A stretch of DNA of 64,000 bases from Jatrophihabitans endophyticus (GTDB lineage: Bacteria; Actinomycetota; Actinomycetes; Mycobacteriales; Jatrophihabitantaceae): positions 118,987 to 182,986 of the forward strand of contig NZ_FQVU01000007.1 in NCBI RefSeq assembly GCF_900129455.1. The letters are read 5' to 3'. This document shows, in pieces, positions 8,671 to 18,829 of this stretch. The notes beneath the pieces are model-generated. The model was not told where the DNA came from. It saw nothing but the letters and a program-made list of their open reading frames with translations, and did no database searches. Positions within the stretch are counted from its first letter, which is position 1. Every line of letters starts with the position of its first letter. Position numbers and translations under genes: made by a program.

Positions 8671-9357
8671 GTGTCCGAGGTCCGTCTGTCCGCCGAGACC
8701 CGCACCGAGTTCGGCAAGGGTGCCTCGCGCCGTACCCGGCGTGACGGCAAGGTGCCGGCCGTCGTCTACGGCCACGGCGAGGACCCGAAGCACGTCGCGC
8801 TGCCGGCCCACGAGTTCGCCGCCGCGATCCGCAACAACGGCGCCAACGTGCTGCTGACCCTCGCGCTCGAGGGCGGCGAGCAGCTCGCGATCCCGAAGTC
8901 GATCCAGCGCCACCCGATCAAGGGCTACTTCGAGCACGTCGACCTGCTGACCGTCCGCCGCGGCGAGAAGGTCACCGTCGACGTCCCGATCACCGTCACC
9001 GGCGAGGTCGTCCCTGGTGGCCTGCTCAACCAGGAGAACACCACCGTCTCGGTCGAGGCCGAGGCCACCCACATCCCGAGCGAGTTCGAGGTCAGCGTCG
9101 AGGGCCTCGAGATCGGCGGCCAGATCACCGCGGCCGACGTCACGCTGCCCGCGGGCTCCACGCTGGTCACCGACGGCGAGACCCTCATCCTGGCCATCGC
9201 CGAGGCGCCGACCGCCGAGGAGCTCGAGGCCGAGGTCGCCGAGGCGGCCGAGGAGCTCGGCATCGTCGAGGACGCCCCCGACGAGGACACCGCCGAGGGT
9301 GAGTCGGGCGAGGGCGAGTCGGCCGAGGGCGAGTCCGCCGAGACCGCGTCCGAGTAA
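8671..9357 (+). CDS. rplY: 50S ribosomal protein L25/general stress protein Ctc
   Basis: Binds 5S rRNA in the large ribosomal subunit. The 228-residue protein is the long CTC form. The L25 domain comes first (RTEFGKGASRRTRRDGKVPAVVYGHG) and then the TL5-type beta domain (VDVPITVTGEVVPGGLL; IGGQITAADVTLPAGS). The last 45 residues are a strongly acidic tail with GEGES/AEGES repeats. GTG start at 8671, preceded by GAGGAG 8 nt upstream. It is followed after 18 bp by pth, a usual partner. Confidence 0.96.
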   Translation: MSEVRLSAETRTEFGKGASRRTRRDGKVPAVVYGHGEDPKHVALPAHEFAAAIRNNGANVLLTLALEGGEQLAIPKSIQRHPIKGYFEHVDLLTVRRGEKVTVDVPITVTGEVVPGGLLNQENTTVSVEAEATHIPSEFEVSVEGLEIGGQITAADVTLPAGSTLVTDGETLILAIAEAPTAEELEAEVAEAAEELGIVEDAPDEDTAEGESGEGESAEGESAETASE

Positions 9358-9375
9358 CCCCGCCGCCGTACCGCC

Positions 9376-9951
9376 GTGGCCGACGACAGGTTCCTGGTCG
9401 TCGGCCTCGGCAACCCCGGCCCGAAGTACGAGACCACCCGGCACAACGCCGGGTTCCTCGTGCTCGAGCTGCTCGCCGATCGGATCGGGGGCCGGTTCAA
9501 GACCCACCGCAGCCGTGCCGACGTCGTCGAGGGTCGCCTCGCCGGGCTGCCCGTGGTGCTCGCGAAGCCGCGCTCGTACATGAACGAGTCCGGCGGTCCG
9601 GTGAAGGCCGTCGCGAGCTTCTACAAGATCCCGGTCGAGCGGGTCGTCGTGGTCCACGACGAGCTCGACGTCCCCTTCGGCACGTTGCGCGTCAAACGCG
9701 GCGGTGGGGACGGCGGCCACAACGGACTGCGCTCGACCAGCTCGGCCCTCGGCAGCCGCGAGTACGCCCGGGTGCGCTTCGGCATCGGCCGGCCCCCCGG
9801 ACGTCAGGACCCGGCCGACTACGTGCTGCGCGACTTCGCCGCCGCCGAGCGCAAGGATCTCGGTTTCGAGGTCGACCGGGCCGCCGACGCGGTCGAGGCC
9901 GTCCTCACCGACGGCGTCGAGGCCGCTCAAAACCGGTTCCACGCCGGCTGA
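9376..9951 (+). CDS. pth: Peptidyl-tRNA hydrolase
   Basis: Releases peptides from prematurely dropped-off peptidyl-tRNA. The 191-residue protein shows [20 protein letters not shown] with the catalytic histidine (RHNAGF), [24 protein letters not shown], and the [12 protein letters not shown] loop. GTG start at 9376, 18 bp after rplY and probably co-transcribed with it. In mycobacteria pth lies close to the glmU-mfd region; here the 45-kb surface-gene segment begins after it. Confidence 0.97.
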   Translation: MADDRFLVVGLGNPGPKYETTRHNAGFLVLELLADRIGGRFKTHRSRADVVEGRLAGLPVVLAKPRSYMNESGGPVKAVASFYKIPVERVVVVHDELDVPFGTLRVKRGGGDGGHNGLRSTSSALGSREYARVRFGIGRPPGRQDPADYVLRDFAAAERKDLGFEVDRAADAVEAVLTDGVEAAQNRFHAG

Positions 9952-9988
9952 CCGACGCTCCGGGTGCGCTCGTCGGTCGCGGCGACGC

Positions 9989-10624
9989 TCAGACCGCGGC
10001 CCCGTCGGGCGTGGCCACCTCGCGGACGAGGTGCGTCTCGGCGTCGATGCCCAGCCCGGCCAGGTGGCCGGTGAGCTCCAGGCCGAGGACGCCGTGCACC
10101 CGCGTCCAGAAGCACACCGCCCGCTGCGCGGCGGGCGTGGTCGACGGCACCGCCGCGTCCCGTCCCCCCGTGCCGGGGCGTGGTCGCCGCGGGCCGTCCC
10201 CGGCCGCCTCGCACACCCTGCCTATCGCGGCGAGGGCGCGCTGCTCCGCGCCGGCCGCCGCCGCCGGCACCGGACGCTCGATGGAGCGCAGCAGGTAGTG
10301 GTGGGGGTGCGCGACCACCCAGCGGCGGACCGCGACCGCCACCGCGACGAGCGGTGCAGGAGAGCCGCCCGCCGCGGCCGCGGCCTGCTCGACCACGTCG
10401 GCGAGCTCCTCGCCGACCTGCACGGCCAGCTCGCCCAACAGCTCGTCGCGACTACCGATGTAGCGGTACAGCGCCGGCGCCGTCAGTTGCAGCTGCGCGG
10501 CGATCGCCTTGACCGAGAGATCGGCGGCGGGCGTGCCGAGCAGCTGCTCCCACGCCGCGGTCAGGATCTCGGCGCGCACCTGGGCGTGGTAGCGGTCGCG
10601 CGGCCGGTTCGTGCGGTCGGTCAT
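9989..10624 (-). CDS. TetR-family regulator (WHG-type C-terminal domain)
   Basis: A 211-residue repressor. The HTH lies near residues 15-60 (EILTAAWEQLLG; DLSVKAIAAQLQLTAPALYRYIGSR). The C-terminal domain carries AVRRWVVAHPHHYLLRS and FWTRVHGVLGLELTGHLAGLG, which resembles the TetR WHG domain. The ATG at 10624 faces the secreted-protein gene at 10818. A spaced inverted repeat in that gap (10667-10693) is a candidate operator. It may control the surface-protein genes downstream, but this rests on position only. Confidence 0.9.
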   Translation of the reverse strand: MTDRTNRPRDRYHAQVRAEILTAAWEQLLGTPAADLSVKAIAAQLQLTAPALYRYIGSRDELLGELAVQVGEELADVVEQAAAAAGGSPAPLVAVAVAVRRWVVAHPHHYLLRSIERPVPAAAAGAEQRALAAIGRVCEAAGDGPRRPRPGTGGRDAAVPSTTPAAQRAVCFWTRVHGVLGLELTGHLAGLGIDAETHLVREVATPDGAAV

Positions 10625-10666
10625 CAGGCACTCCGATCACCCCCGAAAGTCCTTTGGTGACGGTGT

Positions 10667-10693
10667 GTAACTCATGTTCTACCAGTTAGTTAC
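10667..10693. promoter_or_regulatory. Inverted repeat GTAACT-N15-AGTTAC, candidate TetR operator
   Basis: A perfect 6-bp arm pair lies 43 bp upstream of the TetR ATG and 125 bp before the divergent secreted-protein gene. It is in one of the few AT-rich patches of the window. Confidence 0.5.
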
Positions 10694-10817
10694 CACGAGA
10701 GGGTGTTCCGATCAAGCGTTCGGCGCAACTCGGCGGGGCACGCTGCGTAACGTCGAGGAGCGCCGCACGTTGCTCACAGTGATCGCGGTTTCACAACGGA
10801 CGGGAGGGTCGGACGCC

Positions 10818-11906
10818 ATGTCATCGCCGTCGTCGGCCGCGCCCCGTACCGGTCCGCTCCTCAGGTTGCTGCTGCTCGCCGGGGCGGCGCTGGGTCTGTG
10901 GCTGCTCGGCGCCCTGCTGAGCTCGCCCTCCGCCTCGGCGGTGACGCCCGAACGCGCCCACGGTTCGACGCACGGTTCGACGCACGGGTCGGGTGCGCAC
11001 CCGTCGGCACGATCGTTGCCGGCCCGTGTGAAGCTCCCACTGCCGGCGCCGCACGCCCCGAGCGACGGCGCCCGGCACGACCGGCCGACGGCCTCCGCCG
11101 CATCGCACGGTGGCGCGGCGCACCACGGCGCGGCGCATCCCGCGCGGCCGAGCTCGACGCCGGTCGCGGAGCTGGGGCACGGCGTCGGCGAGCTGACCCA
11201 CGCCGTCGGTTCGGCCGACGTCGCCGGCGCCGGCCGGGCCCTCGGCCACACCGTCCGCGGGACCGTCCACGCCACCGTGCACGCCACCGGCGACGTCGCC
11301 CGCCACACGGTCCGCACCGTCCGTCACACCGCCCATGCCGTCCGCGAGAGCGCGACGGCGACGACCACGACGGTGCGCACCTCGGTCCGCGTGCTGCTGC
11401 ACGAGGCGTCGCGCACGCCGGTGGTCGGCGGCCTCCTCCCCGTCGTGGGCGGGGCCGTCGGTGCACCGGCCGGCACGCACCCGGCGGCGCCGATCGTCAC
11501 CGCCGTGCCGGCCGACCCCGCGACGAGCGACTCCGCGACGACCGGTCCCGCGACCGTCGTTTCCGGCGACGCGGTCCCGGCGGGCTCCACCAGCTCTGCT
11601 CTCGCCCTCGTCGCCGCGGGCACCGGCTCCCTGCCGGCCGCGCCGCGCGAGGCCCTGAACCGGCCCGCGGTCCGCGCCGAGGCCACCGGCGTCGTGCCGA
11701 CGACGCCGACTACCCCGGTGACCCCCGCGCCGGACGGTGGCGTCGCGCCGCCGTCCTCGGCGCGGACCGCGGGCTACGACCTTCCCGGCCTGACCGCTCC
11801 GGCGGCCGGAGTCACCGCCGCGCCCGCCGCGGCCGTGCGCAGCACCGACCGCGACGACGCGGTTCTCGCCGGGCCGGTCCGCCGGCCCGGCTTCTCTCCC
11901 GACTAG
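10818..11906 (+). CDS. Secreted Ala/Thr/His-rich protein of unknown function
   Basis: I do not recognise this 362-residue protein. The ATG at 10818 has GGGAGGG upstream and gives an N-terminal hydrophobic stretch (LLRLLLLAGAALGLWLLGAL, about residues 14-33) ending SPSASA, so export is likely. The rest is low complexity: GSTHGSTHGSGAH, then a helical part with repeated HAT/HTVR units (about 130-190), a hydrophobic VVGGLLPVVGGAVGAPAG patch, and a disordered Pro/Ala/Thr tail. No wall-sorting motif is seen. It is followed 102 bp later by the chaplin-like gene and may be expressed with it. Confidence 0.75.
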   Translation: MSSPSSAAPRTGPLLRLLLLAGAALGLWLLGALLSSPSASAVTPERAHGSTHGSTHGSGAHPSARSLPARVKLPLPAPHAPSDGARHDRPTASAASHGGAAHHGAAHPARPSSTPVAELGHGVGELTHAVGSADVAGAGRALGHTVRGTVHATVHATGDVARHTVRTVRHTAHAVRESATATTTTVRTSVRVLLHEASRTPVVGGLLPVVGGAVGAPAGTHPAAPIVTAVPADPATSDSATTGPATVVSGDAVPAGSTSSALALVAAGTGSLPAAPREALNRPAVRAEATGVVPTTPTTPVTPAPDGGVAPPSSARTAGYDLPGLTAPAAGVTAAPAAAVRSTDRDDAVLAGPVRRPGFSPD

Positions 11907-12008
11907 GGACGCCGCCAGCCGCGGTGCTCTTCCGCCCGCGGCAGACGGCTTCACGCGAACGAGGCAGGACGTCTCGTCGCTTCCCCCGGTCGAAGAAGAG
12001 GAACAATC

Positions 12009-14306
12009 ATGAACATCTGGCTCAAGCGCAGCCTGCAGATGGGGCTGCTCGGGGCCGGCGTCTGGCTGGTCGGTACCGGCATCGCCGAGGCCGACACGGC
12101 TCCCGCCGTCCCCCCATCGCAGGTCTCCCTGGCTCATGTCGACGTCGACGTGCCGGTGACGGTGGGCCACAACCACGTCACCGTCGCGAACGGTTCGGGT
12201 GACGCGTCGGCGCACTCGGACACCTCGGCGAAGGCGGGCTCGTCGTCGGGCTCGTCGTCGCGCTCCTCGGTCGTGGACGTGTCGGTGCACGTCCCGGTCA
12301 CGGTGAGCGACAACGACATGGCCGTCGCCGACGGCTCGAACTCGGGCGGCTCGAACTCGGGCGGCTCGAACTCGGGCGGCTCGAACTCGGGCGGCTCGAA
12401 CTCGGGCGGCTCGAACTCGGGCGGCTCGAAGGACACGGACAACGGCGGCTCGGCGAAGAGCGGCGCGGACAACGGCGGTGACGAGAAGGGCGGCGCGGAC
12501 GCGAAGCAGCGCTCGCTCGTCTCGGTCCCGGTCTCGGCGCCGATCACCGTCGCGGGCAACGCCGTCGGCGTCCTCGGTGACGCCGACAGCAGCAGCACCG
12601 GCGCGGGCTCGGCCGGCTCCGGTGGCGCGAGCGCGTCCGACGGTGCCGTCGAGGTGCCGGTGAACGCTCCGGTGACGGTGTGTGGCAACGGTGTCGGTGT
12701 GCTGGGTGAGGGCACGGCCGACTGCGGTGCCGGGTCCACCAGTTCGGGCGCGAGCGGCGACGGCAGCCTGGTCGAGGTGCCGGTGAACGCGCCGGTGACG
12801 GTGTGTGGCAACGGTGTCGGTGTCGCAGGCGACGCGGCGGCCGGGTGTGGTGCCGGGTCGGCGGGTTCGACCTCGACCGGTTCCGGTGGCGCGAGCGCGT
12901 CCGACGGTGCCGTCGAGGTGCCGGTGAACGCGCCGGTGACGGTGTGTGGCAATGGTGTCGGTGTCGCAGGTGACGCGGCGGCCGGGTGCGGTGCCGGGTC
13001 GGCGGGTTCGACCTCGACCGGCTCCGGTGGCGCGAGCGCGTCCGATGGTGCCGTCGAGGCGCCGGTGAACGCGCCGGTGACGGTGTGCGGCAACGGTGTC
13101 GGTGTCGCAGGTGACGCGGCGGCCGGGTGTGGTGCCGGGTCGGCGGGTTCGACCTCGACCGGCTCCGGTGGCGCGAGCGCGTCCGACGGTGCCGTCGAGG
13201 TGCCGGTGAATGCGCCGGTGACGGTGTGCGGCAACGGCGTGGGTGCCCTGGGTGACGCGTCGGCCGACTGCGCGAGCGGTTCGACCGGTGGCGCGACCAC
13301 CGGCGGCTCGGACGGTTCCACCGGTGGTGACGACGGCAGTGTCGCGGAGGTTCCGGTGAACGCGCCGGTGACGGTGTGCGGCAACGGTGTCGGTGTCGCA
13401 GGTGACGCGGCGGCCGGGTGTGGTGCGGGGTCGACTGCGGGTTCGTCGACCGGGTCGGGTGCCTCGACCGGGAACGACGGCGGTGTGGCGGAGGTTCCGG
13501 TGAACGCGCCGGTGACGGTGTGCGGCAACGGCGTGGGTGCCCTGGGTGACGCGTCGGCCGACTGCACGAGCGGTTCGACCGGTGGCGCGACCACCGGCGG
13601 CTCGGACGGTTCGACCGGTGGTGACGACGGCAGTGTCGCGGAGGTTCCGGTGAATGCGCCGGTGACGGTGTGCGGCAACGGCGTGGGTGCCCTGGGTGAC
13701 GCGTCGGCCGACTGCACGAGCGGTTCGACCGGTGGCGCGACCACCGGCGGCTCGGACGGTTCCACCGGCGGTGACGACACGATCGTCGACGTCCCGGTCG
13801 AGGTCCCGGTGACGGTGTGCGGCAACGCGGTCGGCAGCGCCGACTCCAGCTGCAGCACCACCACGACCACCGGCGGCGGCACGGACGGCGGCACGGACGG
13901 CGGCACGGTGACCGTGCCCGTCGACACCCCCGTCACGGTGTGCGGCAACGGGGTCGGCCTCCTGGGCACGGCGAGCGCGTCCTGCTCGACCGGCGGCGAC
14001 ACGCCCGGCACGAACGACCCGGGTACGAACGACCCGGGCAGCAACGACCCGGGCACGAACGATCCGGGCAGCAACGACCCGGGCTCGGACAACCCGACTG
14101 TGACCGACCCGGTCAACGCCGGCTCGGACACGACGGTGGAGGCGGCGACGAGCACGCCCGACTCGCACTCCAGCGACACGGTCGGTGGGGGACGTCAGCT
14201 CGCGCAGACCGGTGCGGACACCCGCGGAGTCCTCGTCGGTGCGGTGCTGCTGATGCTGCTCGGCTGCGTTCTCGGCTTCGCGGGACGGCGCCGGACGAAC
14301 GGCTGA
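12009..14306 (+). CDS. Multi-repeat chaplin-like surface protein with LAQTG wall anchor
   Basis: A 765-residue exported protein: signal peptide (about 1-29, ending GIAEA), 13 repeats, then LAQTG, a transmembrane helix (VLVGAVLLMLLGCVLGFAG) and RRRTNG. This is the layout of a class C sortase-type substrate. The core repeat is EVPVNAPVTVCGNGVGVAGD followed by a second cysteine about 6 residues on. It closely resembles the chaplin domain (VNVCGNTVNVIG...C), known for amyloid hydrophobic layers on Streptomyces aerial hyphae. The first three units lack cysteines; the last ten have the pair. SNSGG repeats and an NDPGT/NDPGS tail act as spacers. Streptomyces long chaplins have two domains, so 13 is unusual. 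RBS GAAGAGG lies 9 nt before the ATG. Confidence 0.85.
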   Translation: MNIWLKRSLQMGLLGAGVWLVGTGIAEADTAPAVPPSQVSLAHVDVDVPVTVGHNHVTVANGSGDASAHSDTSAKAGSSSGSSSRSSVVDVSVHVPVTVSDNDMAVADGSNSGGSNSGGSNSGGSNSGGSNSGGSNSGGSKDTDNGGSAKSGADNGGDEKGGADAKQRSLVSVPVSAPITVAGNAVGVLGDADSSSTGAGSAGSGGASASDGAVEVPVNAPVTVCGNGVGVLGEGTADCGAGSTSSGASGDGSLVEVPVNAPVTVCGNGVGVAGDAAAGCGAGSAGSTSTGSGGASASDGAVEVPVNAPVTVCGNGVGVAGDAAAGCGAGSAGSTSTGSGGASASDGAVEAPVNAPVTVCGNGVGVAGDAAAGCGAGSAGSTSTGSGGASASDGAVEVPVNAPVTVCGNGVGALGDASADCASGSTGGATTGGSDGSTGGDDGSVAEVPVNAPVTVCGNGVGVAGDAAAGCGAGSTAGSSTGSGASTGNDGGVAEVPVNAPVTVCGNGVGALGDASADCTSGSTGGATTGGSDGSTGGDDGSVAEVPVNAPVTVCGNGVGALGDASADCTSGSTGGATTGGSDGSTGGDDTIVDVPVEVPVTVCGNAVGSADSSCSTTTTTGGGTDGGTDGGTVTVPVDTPVTVCGNGVGLLGTASASCSTGGDTPGTNDPGTNDPGSNDPGTNDPGSNDPGSDNPTVTDPVNAGSDTTVEAATSTPDSHSSDTVGGGRQLAQTGADTRGVLVGAVLLMLLGCVLGFAGRRRTNG
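12336..12425 (+). repeat. Six perfect 15-bp tandem repeats encoding SNSGG
   Basis: The unit TCGAACTCGGGCGGC is repeated six times without change inside the chaplin-like gene. It encodes a flexible Ser/Asn/Gly linker and is a likely site of slippage length variation. Confidence 0.95.
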
Positions 14307-14315
14307 ACCGGCCGC

Positions 14316-14356
14316 TCGACGCGGTGGGTGCCCTGGCCGGGCACCCACCGCGTCGA
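14316..14356. terminator. 18-bp perfect hairpin between convergent genes
   Basis: The arms 14316-14333 and 14339-14356 are fully complementary around the loop TGGCC. There is no T run on either side. The position, after the chaplin-like gene and facing the end of ogt, fits a bidirectional actinobacterial terminator. Confidence 0.75.
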
Positions 14357-14407
14357 CGCGCGTCCGGCCACCGACGGTCTCGCGCCGTGGACGCCCGCGG
14401 CACCGCG

Positions 14408-14911
14408 CTACGCGTCGGCGAACAGACCGCTCCGTTGGGCCTCGTGGGCCAGCAGCCACTTCTTGGCCGGCAGGCCGCCGCCGTACCCGGTGAGCGAGCC
14501 GTTGGCTCCGATCACGCGGTGGCACGGGACGACGATCGAGACGGGGTTCTGCCCGTTGGCCAGACCGACGGCGCGTGACGCGCCGGGGGAGCCGATCTCG
14601 GCGGCCAGCTGCCCGTAGCTGCGGGTCTCGCCGTGGGGGATCGCGACGAGGGCGTCCCACACGGTGTGCTGGAACCGGGTACCCGTCGCGTGCAGCGGCA
14701 GGTCGAACTCCGTCCGTTCACCGGCGAAGTACTGCGCGAGTTGGTCACGGACGTCGTCGAAGGCGCCGGCGTCGGCCACCGAGCCGGCCGGGGCCACCCG
14801 CGGGTGTCGGCCGCTGGGCAGGTAGAGATGGGTCAGCCCCACGTCGTCGCGGACGGCGAGCAGGTCGCCGAGCGGCGAGGCGATGCTGGTGTGGCGCAGC
14901 GAGTGGGTCAC
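14408..14911 (-). CDS. ogt: Methylated-DNA--[protein]-cysteine S-methyltransferase
   Basis: A suicide repair enzyme that moves alkyl groups from O6-alkylguanine to its own cysteine. The 167-residue protein carries the active-site segment IVVPCHRVIGANGSLTGYGG, the recognition helix SRAVGLANGQNP, and the Arg-finger region ETRSYGQLA. The GTG start at 14911 overlaps the alkA stop (GTGA), so ogt is the second gene of a coupled pair. The pairing equals the alkA-ogt unit known from mycobacteria and suggests expression under alkylation stress. Confidence 0.95.
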   Translation of the reverse strand: MTHSLRHTSIASPLGDLLAVRDDVGLTHLYLPSGRHPRVAPAGSVADAGAFDDVRDQLAQYFAGERTEFDLPLHATGTRFQHTVWDALVAIPHGETRSYGQLAAEIGSPGASRAVGLANGQNPVSIVVPCHRVIGANGSLTGYGGGLPAKKWLLAHEAQRSGLFADA

Positions 14912-16350
14912 GGGGTCACGCTCCAGAGGTCGGCGTACAGGTGGGCCCAGAGGTGGTAGGTGGCGTACGTGCGCCACGGCGCCCAGTCAGGGCGGCCGTC
15001 GGCGAGCTCGACGCCGAGATCCGCCGCCGCTCGACGCACCACGAGATCGGACGTGAGCAGGACGTCGGGGTGCCCGACGGTGCGCATGAGCAGGTAGTCG
15101 GCGGTCCACGGCCCGACGCCGCGGAGGGCGAGGAGGTCCGCACGCACCTCGTCGCGATCGACCCCGGTGTCGAGCGCGACGTGGCCGGCGGCGAAGGCCT
15201 CGGCGAGTCCGCGGACGGCGCGGCCGCGGGCCCGCGGCATCGGCAGGGTCTCGGCGTCGGCCGCGGCGAGCGTCGCCGGCGTCGGGAACGACAGCCAGCC
15301 GTCGGACGTGGGCTCGCCGTACTCGGCGACGATGCGGCCGAGCACCGTGCGTGACCCGCTGACCGAGATCTGCTGGCCGACGACGGTGCGCACGGCGGTC
15401 TCGAACCCGTCGACCGAACCGGGCGCGCGCAGCCCCGGTCGCTTGGCGACGAGCGGTGCCAGGGCCGGATCCCGGCCGAGCACCGCGTCGACGGCCACGG
15501 GGTCCGCGTCGAGGTCGAGCAGCCGGCGCACCCGCGCCACCACGGTGACGAGGTCGCGCAGGTCCTGCAGGCGGGCCGCGCAGATCACCGCCGCGTCGCC
15601 GGGGGACAGCGAGACGAGGGCGGGCCCGTGCGGCGCCGGCACGAGTCGGGTGAAGACACCGTCCTCGTAGCGTTCGAGCCCCGGCACGGCGTGCGCACCG
15701 AGGAAGTCGAGCACGGTGGAGACGGTCATCGGCTCGCGGTAGGGCAGCCGCAACGTGACGGTGCCCGGCTCGTGGCGCGCGCCGACCCGTCCCGCCGCCC
15801 GCAGCGAGGACGGCGTGGCCGCGAAGACGTCGCGGACGGTGTCGTTGAACTGGCGGACGCTCGCGAAACCGGCGGCGAACGCGACGTCGGCCGCGGACAG
15901 GTCGGTGGTCTCCAGCAGTACCCGTGCCGTCTGCGCCCGTTGCGCCCGGGCCAGGGCCAGCGGGCCGGCGCCGACCTCGGCGACCAGGGTGCGGTGCACC
16001 TGTCGCTGCGAGTAGCCCAGCCGTCGGGCGAGCCCGGGCACGCCGTCGCGGTCGACGACGCCGTCGTCGATCAGCCGCAGCGCCCGGCCCGCGACGTCGC
16101 CGCGCACGTGCCATTCCGGCGAGCCGGGCGACGCGTCCGGCCGGCACCGCTTGCAGGCCCGGTACCCGGCCCGCTGGGCGGCCGCCGCGCTCGGATGGAA
16201 GGTGACGTTGCGCCGGCGCGGGGTGATCGCCGGGCAGGACGGCCGGCAGTAGATGCCCGTCGTGCGCACGGCGGTGAAGAACCAGCCGTCGAAGCGGGCG
16301 TCGCGCGACTGGACGGCGCGGTAGCACGTCTCGTCGTCGGGAAGGAGCAC
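14908..16350 (-). CDS. alkA: Ada-type activator fused to 3-methyladenine DNA glycosylase (AlkA)
   Basis: A 480-residue three-part protein. Residues 1-75 are the Ada zinc domain with the four cysteines (CRPSC and CKRC) that accept methyl groups from phosphotriesters. About 85-185 is an AraC-type helix-turn-helix (LARRLGYSQRQVHRTL; AFAAGFASVRQFNDTV). About 190-480 is an AlkA glycosylase with the helix-hairpin-helix LRGVGPWTADYLLMR and the catalytic Asp region LLTSDLVVRR. It should both sense methylation and excise alkylated bases. GTG start at 16350, preceded by CAGACT and 6 nt, possibly leaderless. It probably activates itself and ogt. Confidence 0.94.
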   Translation of the reverse strand: MLLPDDETCYRAVQSRDARFDGWFFTAVRTTGIYCRPSCPAITPRRRNVTFHPSAAAAQRAGYRACKRCRPDASPGSPEWHVRGDVAGRALRLIDDGVVDRDGVPGLARRLGYSQRQVHRTLVAEVGAGPLALARAQRAQTARVLLETTDLSAADVAFAAGFASVRQFNDTVRDVFAATPSSLRAAGRVGARHEPGTVTLRLPYREPMTVSTVLDFLGAHAVPGLERYEDGVFTRLVPAPHGPALVSLSPGDAAVICAARLQDLRDLVTVVARVRRLLDLDADPVAVDAVLGRDPALAPLVAKRPGLRAPGSVDGFETAVRTVVGQQISVSGSRTVLGRIVAEYGEPTSDGWLSFPTPATLAAADAETLPMPRARGRAVRGLAEAFAAGHVALDTGVDRDEVRADLLALRGVGPWTADYLLMRTVGHPDVLLTSDLVVRRAAADLGVELADGRPDWAPWRTYATYHLWAHLYADLWSVTP

Positions 16351-16547
16351 ATCCCGAGTCTGCCTCGCCCCACCGACATCGGCTGGCGGGTTTCGGACGC
16401 GGGACCCGACAGTACGACGGAGACCACGCCATCGCTGTGACGGACACCGGCCCGGCGACAGTTCGGGGTGTGCCGTGTCCCGGCGACGATGGTGGCGCCG
16501 ACACCTGCGTTCGTCGGCACGACCGTTCGCGCTGACAGAATGGCGGA

Positions 16548-18820
<2,273 letters not shown>

Positions 18821-18829
18821 CGCCGTCGC

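Noticed and set aside
10821..14660. 1279-codon minus-strand ORF opposite the chaplin-like gene
   Set aside because: Arg/Val/Ala-rich shadow frame of a repetitive high-GC gene; no domain and no RBS.
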